Below the pieces are notes generated by a model. The model saw only the letters and a program-made list of their open reading frames with translations. It searched no databases and was not told where the DNA came from. Positions 61,150 through 64,000 of a stretch of DNA of 64,000 nt are shown piece by piece; the first letter of the stretch is position 1; every line of letters begins with the position of its first letter. The DNA is from Nocardioides sp. 503 (lineage in GTDB: Bacteria > Actinomycetota > Actinomycetes > Propionibacteriales > Nocardioidaceae), in NCBI RefSeq assembly GCF_004522095.1, contig NZ_SPUI01000012.1, forward strand, positions 37,349 through 101,348. Reading direction: 5' to 3'. Position numbers and translations under genes: made by a program.

Positions 61150-61307
61150 GAGCAGCCTCACCCCCCTGCTGTGCTGGATCGAGACCCCTCGAGCTGGTGC
61201 AGTCCCTGGTGGACGACGACGGGATCGAAGCGTCGCGGGTGTCCCCCCACCTGTCCCTGCAGCACGACGCGGACACGGTCAACGCCCGCAGTCGGTAGGT
61301 TCGGCGC

Positions 61308-61817
61308 GTGACCCACTCCCACCACGACCACGACGGCTTCGCCGCCCCTCTCCGCCAGCAGCTGGAGGACTTCCTCGACCAGCACCGCGAGGGTCTGCTC
61401 GCCTCCCTCGACGACCTCACCGACGAGGAGGCCCGCCGCTCGCTGGTGCCCTCGAAGACCACGCTCCTGGGACTGGTCAAGCACGCGACGTTCGTCGAGC
61501 TGGTGTGGTTCGACGAGGCCTTCACCGGCCGCTCCCGCGCCGAGATCGGCATCCCGTCCGGCCCCGACGAGTCCTTCGACCTCGAGCCCGAGGACACCGT
61601 GGAGAGCGTCCGGGCGGCCTACGCCGCGGCCATCGCCGCCTCGCGGGTCGCGGCCGCGCCGCTGGGCGTCGACGACGTCGTCACCGGCAACCGCCGCGGA
61701 GCCCTCCCGCTCCGCTGGATCTACCTCCACATGATCCGCGAGATCGCCCAGCACTGCGGCCACGCCGACATCCTCCGCGAGCAGGTGTTGGCCGCCCGAG
61801 ACGCCTCCCAGGGCTGA
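61308..61817 (+). CDS. DinB/DUF664-family putative metal-dependent protein
   Basis: 169 residues, GTG start. Four-helix DinB fold: the His ligands are in LLGLVKHATFVELVWFDEAF and in YLHMIREIAQHCGHADILRE, the expected three-His site. Some family members are thiol transferases (mycothiol or bacillithiol-dependent) or detoxification enzymes. The leader TAGGTT (61296-61301) 6 bases before the GTG suggests a leaderless transcript. Confidence 0.88.
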   Translation: MTHSHHDHDGFAAPLRQQLEDFLDQHREGLLASLDDLTDEEARRSLVPSKTTLLGLVKHATFVELVWFDEAFTGRSRAEIGIPSGPDESFDLEPEDTVESVRAAYAAAIAASRVAAAPLGVDDVVTGNRRGALPLRWIYLHMIREIAQHCGHADILREQVLAARDASQG

Positions 61818-61825
61818 GGACGGAC

Positions 61826-63043
61826 CTAGAGCCGCAGCAGCTCGGTCGCGAACGAGGCGTCGTACGTCGCGGGCCAGCTCGTCGCTCGCCTGAGGGCGCC
61901 GCTCTCGACGTCCCAGGTGACGAGATGCTCCTCGGACGTGCCGCGGGGGAGCACGGAGAAGAGGACGGTGTCGTCGTCCAGCCACGCCCGGGGCGTGAGC
62001 GCCTGACCGACGTAGTAGGAGCTCGCGTCGCGCACCGGCAGGTAGCGGCGCGCAGCGAGTGTGTCGCGGTCCAGGGCGATGAGACCGTCGCGGTCGTCGA
62101 CGGCGGGTGGCGAGGAGATGACACGGTTGCCTCGAGCGGCCACCAACGAAGTGGCTGACAGCACGGGGTGGTGCAGACCCTCCAGCAGATTGATGATGAC
62201 CCTGCGCAGGCCGCCGGCGGGCTCCTGGCTCACCAGCTCGCCCTCACGCGACACGTAGGTCAAGAAGCCCTGCGGGTCCGCACCCCAGGCCACATAGCCC
62301 GTGAGCTCGGGCAGGCTCCGCTGCCGACCCGTCCCGAGGTCGACCAGCACGCCCGGCAGGTGGCTGCGCAGGACCAGCGAGCTGCTTCCGGGCAACCACG
62401 TCACCTCGATGCCCTCACCGGTCACGGAGTGGGGGACGTCGACGCGCTGCCAGGCCCCACCGTCGAGCTCGCGCCAGAAGAGCCCGCTGATCCCCGCGGC
62501 CGCCACGCGCCTGCCGTCGGGCGACAGCGCGGCGGTGCGTTGGACGAGCAGTTCAGGTGCGCCGTTGCGTAGACGCGCGAGAGCGGCGGCGCTCTGGGAC
62601 TTGACGGTGCCGACGGTGATGCCGAGCACCTGGGCGGTCTCGCGCTCGGTGAGGTCGTCGAAGTAGCGCAGGACGACGACCGACCGCTGCGCGGGAGTCA
62701 GCCTCGCAAGAGCGCGCCGTACGACCAGTCCGGCCTCGGCGTCCGTGGAGACCCCGGACACCGGCTCGCGGTCGAGCACGGGGGTCGGATCCACGTTGAC
62801 CTCGCGGCGGCGTCGTCGCCACCACGAGATGGTGTCCCGCACGACGATGGTGCGTGCGTAGGCGGTCGGTTGACCGCCCCGCAGGCGTGGCCATCGCATC
62901 GCGACCTTGACCATGGCCTCCTGGACCCGGTCCTGGGCGCGATGCAGGTCACCGGTCAGCAGCACGGCCGAGCGGAGGAGCTGACGCTCCGCGCCCACCG
63001 CCCATGCGGTGAACTCCTGGTCGTACTGCTTGTCGGACGTCAT
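61826..63043 (-). CDS. SigE-family sigma factor fused to a WD40/propeller-like domain
   Basis: 405 residues from ATG 63043 (GTG 63061 is an alternative). Residues about 1-165 are a SigE-family ECF sigma: FTAWAVGAERQLLRSAVLLT, DRVQEAMVKVAMRW (region 2) and LTPAQRSVVVLRYFDDLTER then LGITVGTVKSQSAAALARLR (region 4). From about residue 172 it runs directly into repeats such as AALSPDGRRVAAAGISGLFW and SSLVLRSHLPGVLVDLGTGR resembling a beta-propeller. In related genomes the sensor is normally a separate membrane-anchored protein; here the membrane segment is missing. It may be a functional soluble fusion or a deletion product. Confidence 0.85.
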   Translation of the reverse strand: MTSDKQYDQEFTAWAVGAERQLLRSAVLLTGDLHRAQDRVQEAMVKVAMRWPRLRGGQPTAYARTIVVRDTISWWRRRRREVNVDPTPVLDREPVSGVSTDAEAGLVVRRALARLTPAQRSVVVLRYFDDLTERETAQVLGITVGTVKSQSAAALARLRNGAPELLVQRTAALSPDGRRVAAAGISGLFWRELDGGAWQRVDVPHSVTGEGIEVTWLPGSSSLVLRSHLPGVLVDLGTGRQRSLPELTGYVAWGADPQGFLTYVSREGELVSQEPAGGLRRVIINLLEGLHHPVLSATSLVAARGNRVISSPPAVDDRDGLIALDRDTLAARRYLPVRDASSYYVGQALTPRAWLDDDTVLFSVLPRGTSEEHLVTWDVESGALRRATSWPATYDASFATELLRL

Positions 63044-63062
63044 CGAAGGACCAACGCTCACA

Positions 63063-63083
63063 CGCCCCGAGAAGGTTGGGGCG
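63063..63083. other. Hairpin CGCCCC-N9-GGGGCG between sigma fusion and HNH genes
   Basis: Six-bp perfect stem in the 60-bp gap. A second hairpin, GTGAGG-N6-CCTCAC (63090-63107), overlaps the HNH stop codon. Together they may attenuate or end transcription running from the HNH gene into the sigma gene, or lie in the sigma gene promoter. Confidence 0.35.
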
Positions 63084-63103
63084 GGTTTCGTGAGGGCTGC
63101 TCC

Positions 63104-64000
63104 TCACTCCCGCTTGTGGAAGGAGACCTTGCCGCCCGGGTGGTGGGTCATGACGTAGCCGGGGTGGTGGGCCAGGGGGTGGTGGCCGGTGCACAGCAAT
63201 CCGCCGCGCTCGACCGAGGTGTTGCCGCCCTGGGACCAGGGGTCGAGGTGGTGGGCGTGGCACCACGCCGAGGGCCGATCACAGCCCAGAGCGATGCAGC
63301 CACCGTCGCGGACGGCCATCGCGATCCGTTGGGCTTTGGTGTGGAACCGCATCCTGCGGCCGACGTCGAGGACCTGGGACTTCCCGCCCAGGACGACGGG
63401 GATGACACCGGCCTCGCACGCCATGCGCCGGGCCAGGCCGGGGCTGATGGGGGTGCCGGTGTCGAGCTGGGCTGCCTTGAGGCCGCCCATGAGCGTCTCG
63501 AGGGACATGGTGACCACGACGGTGGCGTCCATCCCACCCGCCTGGGGGAGCTTCTTGGTCGGGAAGCGGTCGATGTACTCGATGAACGCCAACCCCATCC
63601 CGTGCGGCGTCGAGCCCTCGCCGCCGGCCTTGGGTGCGGACAACGCGTCGAGGGGCTTGCGGAGCTTGTCGGCCTGATGGGTCGGGATCGAGAACCGGCC
63701 GTGGGTGGTGCCGTGGCCGTCGTCGTGCATCGTGAACCGCGCCTTCGCCTCGCCCTTGCGCTCCTGGGACTCGAGCTGACGGGCCGTCTCTGCCTCGCCG
63801 ACCTCGGGGGCCACGACCTCCAGGACGTGCACGCCCAGGACCCGCAGCCGCTTGGCGTCGAAGTGCGCCGCCTCGGCGAGGAGGTGGTCCCGCGCCTGGT
63901 CCTTGACCACTGCTCCGACGTCGTCGGGGAGCGCGTCAACGGCCTCGACGATCACCTTCGCCTGGTCGGCCAGGATGTCGCCGCGACCCAGCGCCTCCTC
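63104..64000 (-). CDS. 13E12-type DUF222/HNH endonuclease protein, N terminus cut by window edge
   Basis: The frame stays open to base 64000, so only the C-terminal 298 residues are seen. The DUF222 part (ARDHLLAEAAHFDAKRLRVL, KARFTMHDDGHGTTHGRFSI) is followed by the HNH motif: GCDRPSAWCHAHHLDPWSQG, then GNTSVERGGLLCTGHHPLAHH. These 13E12-repeat proteins occur in many copies in Nocardioides and mycobacterial genomes and are linked to mobile or repeated DNA; no self-splicing intron or flanking repeat is visible here. Confidence 0.9.
   Translation of the reverse strand, partial: EEALGRGDILADQAKVIVEAVDALPDDVGAVVKDQARDHLLAEAAHFDAKRLRVLGVHVLEVVAPEVGEAETARQLESQERKGEAKARFTMHDDGHGTTHGRFSIPTHQADKLRKPLDALSAPKAGGEGSTPHGMGLAFIEYIDRFPTKKLPQAGGMDATVVVTMSLETLMGGLKAAQLDTGTPISPGLARRMACEAGVIPVVLGGKSQVLDVGRRMRFHTKAQRIAMAVRDGGCIALGCDRPSAWCHAHHLDPWSQGGNTSVERGGLLCTGHHPLAHHPGYVMTHHPGGKVSFHKRE

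Noticed and set aside
63104..64000. HNH protein as part of a group II intron or mobile element with borders
   Set aside because: The DUF222 plus HNH layout is the common 13E12 family and no terminal repeats or intron domains are visible in the window.

Overview
The window is very GC-rich and densely coded, with GTG/TTG starts and many 4-bp start/stop overlaps. Together with a 13E12-type DUF222/HNH protein at the right edge, a furA-katG pair with a mycobacterial-style promoter, a glgX-treY-treZ operon, GAF-ANTAR proteins and a SigE-family sigma factor, this points to a high-GC actinobacterium, most like Nocardioides or a relative. The genus is inference. I see no tRNA, rRNA, CRISPR array, insertion sequence or replication origin.

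Positions 1-33.3 kb form a large surface-polysaccharide island. A left block makes and uses UDP-ManNAcA (WecG-like transferase, wecC, wecB), followed by a secreted beta-helix protein. A minus-strand block holds an O-antigen ligase/polymerase, two Wzz-like membrane proteins and an FkbM methyltransferase. It is divergent from an acyltransferase-3 and a second, paralogous beta-helix protein with a Pro-Glu wall linker. Next come a GT2 and a tightly coupled nine-gene minus-strand operon (13276-22452): glycosyltransferase, Wzx-like flippase, GT2, aminotransferase, NeuD-like acyltransferase, Gfo/Idh oxidoreductase, second aminotransferase, RmlC-like cupin and NAD epimerase. It looks like a pathway for a dideoxy-amino or acylated sugar plus its assembly and export. 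A 1600-residue secreted DMFase-beta-like/DUF4082/Big_5 protein, another GT2, a DUF707 protein and a translationally coupled trio (CDP-glycerol-type transferase, HAD phosphatase, mannitol-dehydrogenase family enzyme) close the island. The last trio may build a polyol-phosphate (teichoic-acid-like) polymer.

Positions 33.5-37 kb are a small regulatory island: two LuxR-type response regulators and two GAF-ANTAR proteins. A third, decayed LuxR lies at 28.5-28.9 kb beside the polysaccharide genes. Positions 37.1-53.1 kb are mixed housekeeping genes: D-aminopeptidase, furA-katG, a lipoprotein, small unknowns, an NDH-2-like oxidoreductase with a DUF1295 protein, a three-subunit molybdenum hydroxylase with an extra Fe-S cluster in the FAD subunit, an SDR, a LysE exporter, a spermidine-synthase-like protein and a DUF2243 protein.

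Positions 53.2-54.7 kb hold a CarH/LitR-type B12 photoreceptor repressor with all the hallmark residues, divergent from a very short protein resembling only region 2 of an ECF sigma factor. Positions 54.9-61.1 kb are the glgX-treY-treZ operon (glycogen/maltodextrin to trehalose). The window ends with a DinB-family protein, an unusual one-piece fusion of a SigE-family sigma factor to a propeller-like domain, and a 13E12-type HNH protein cut by the window edge.
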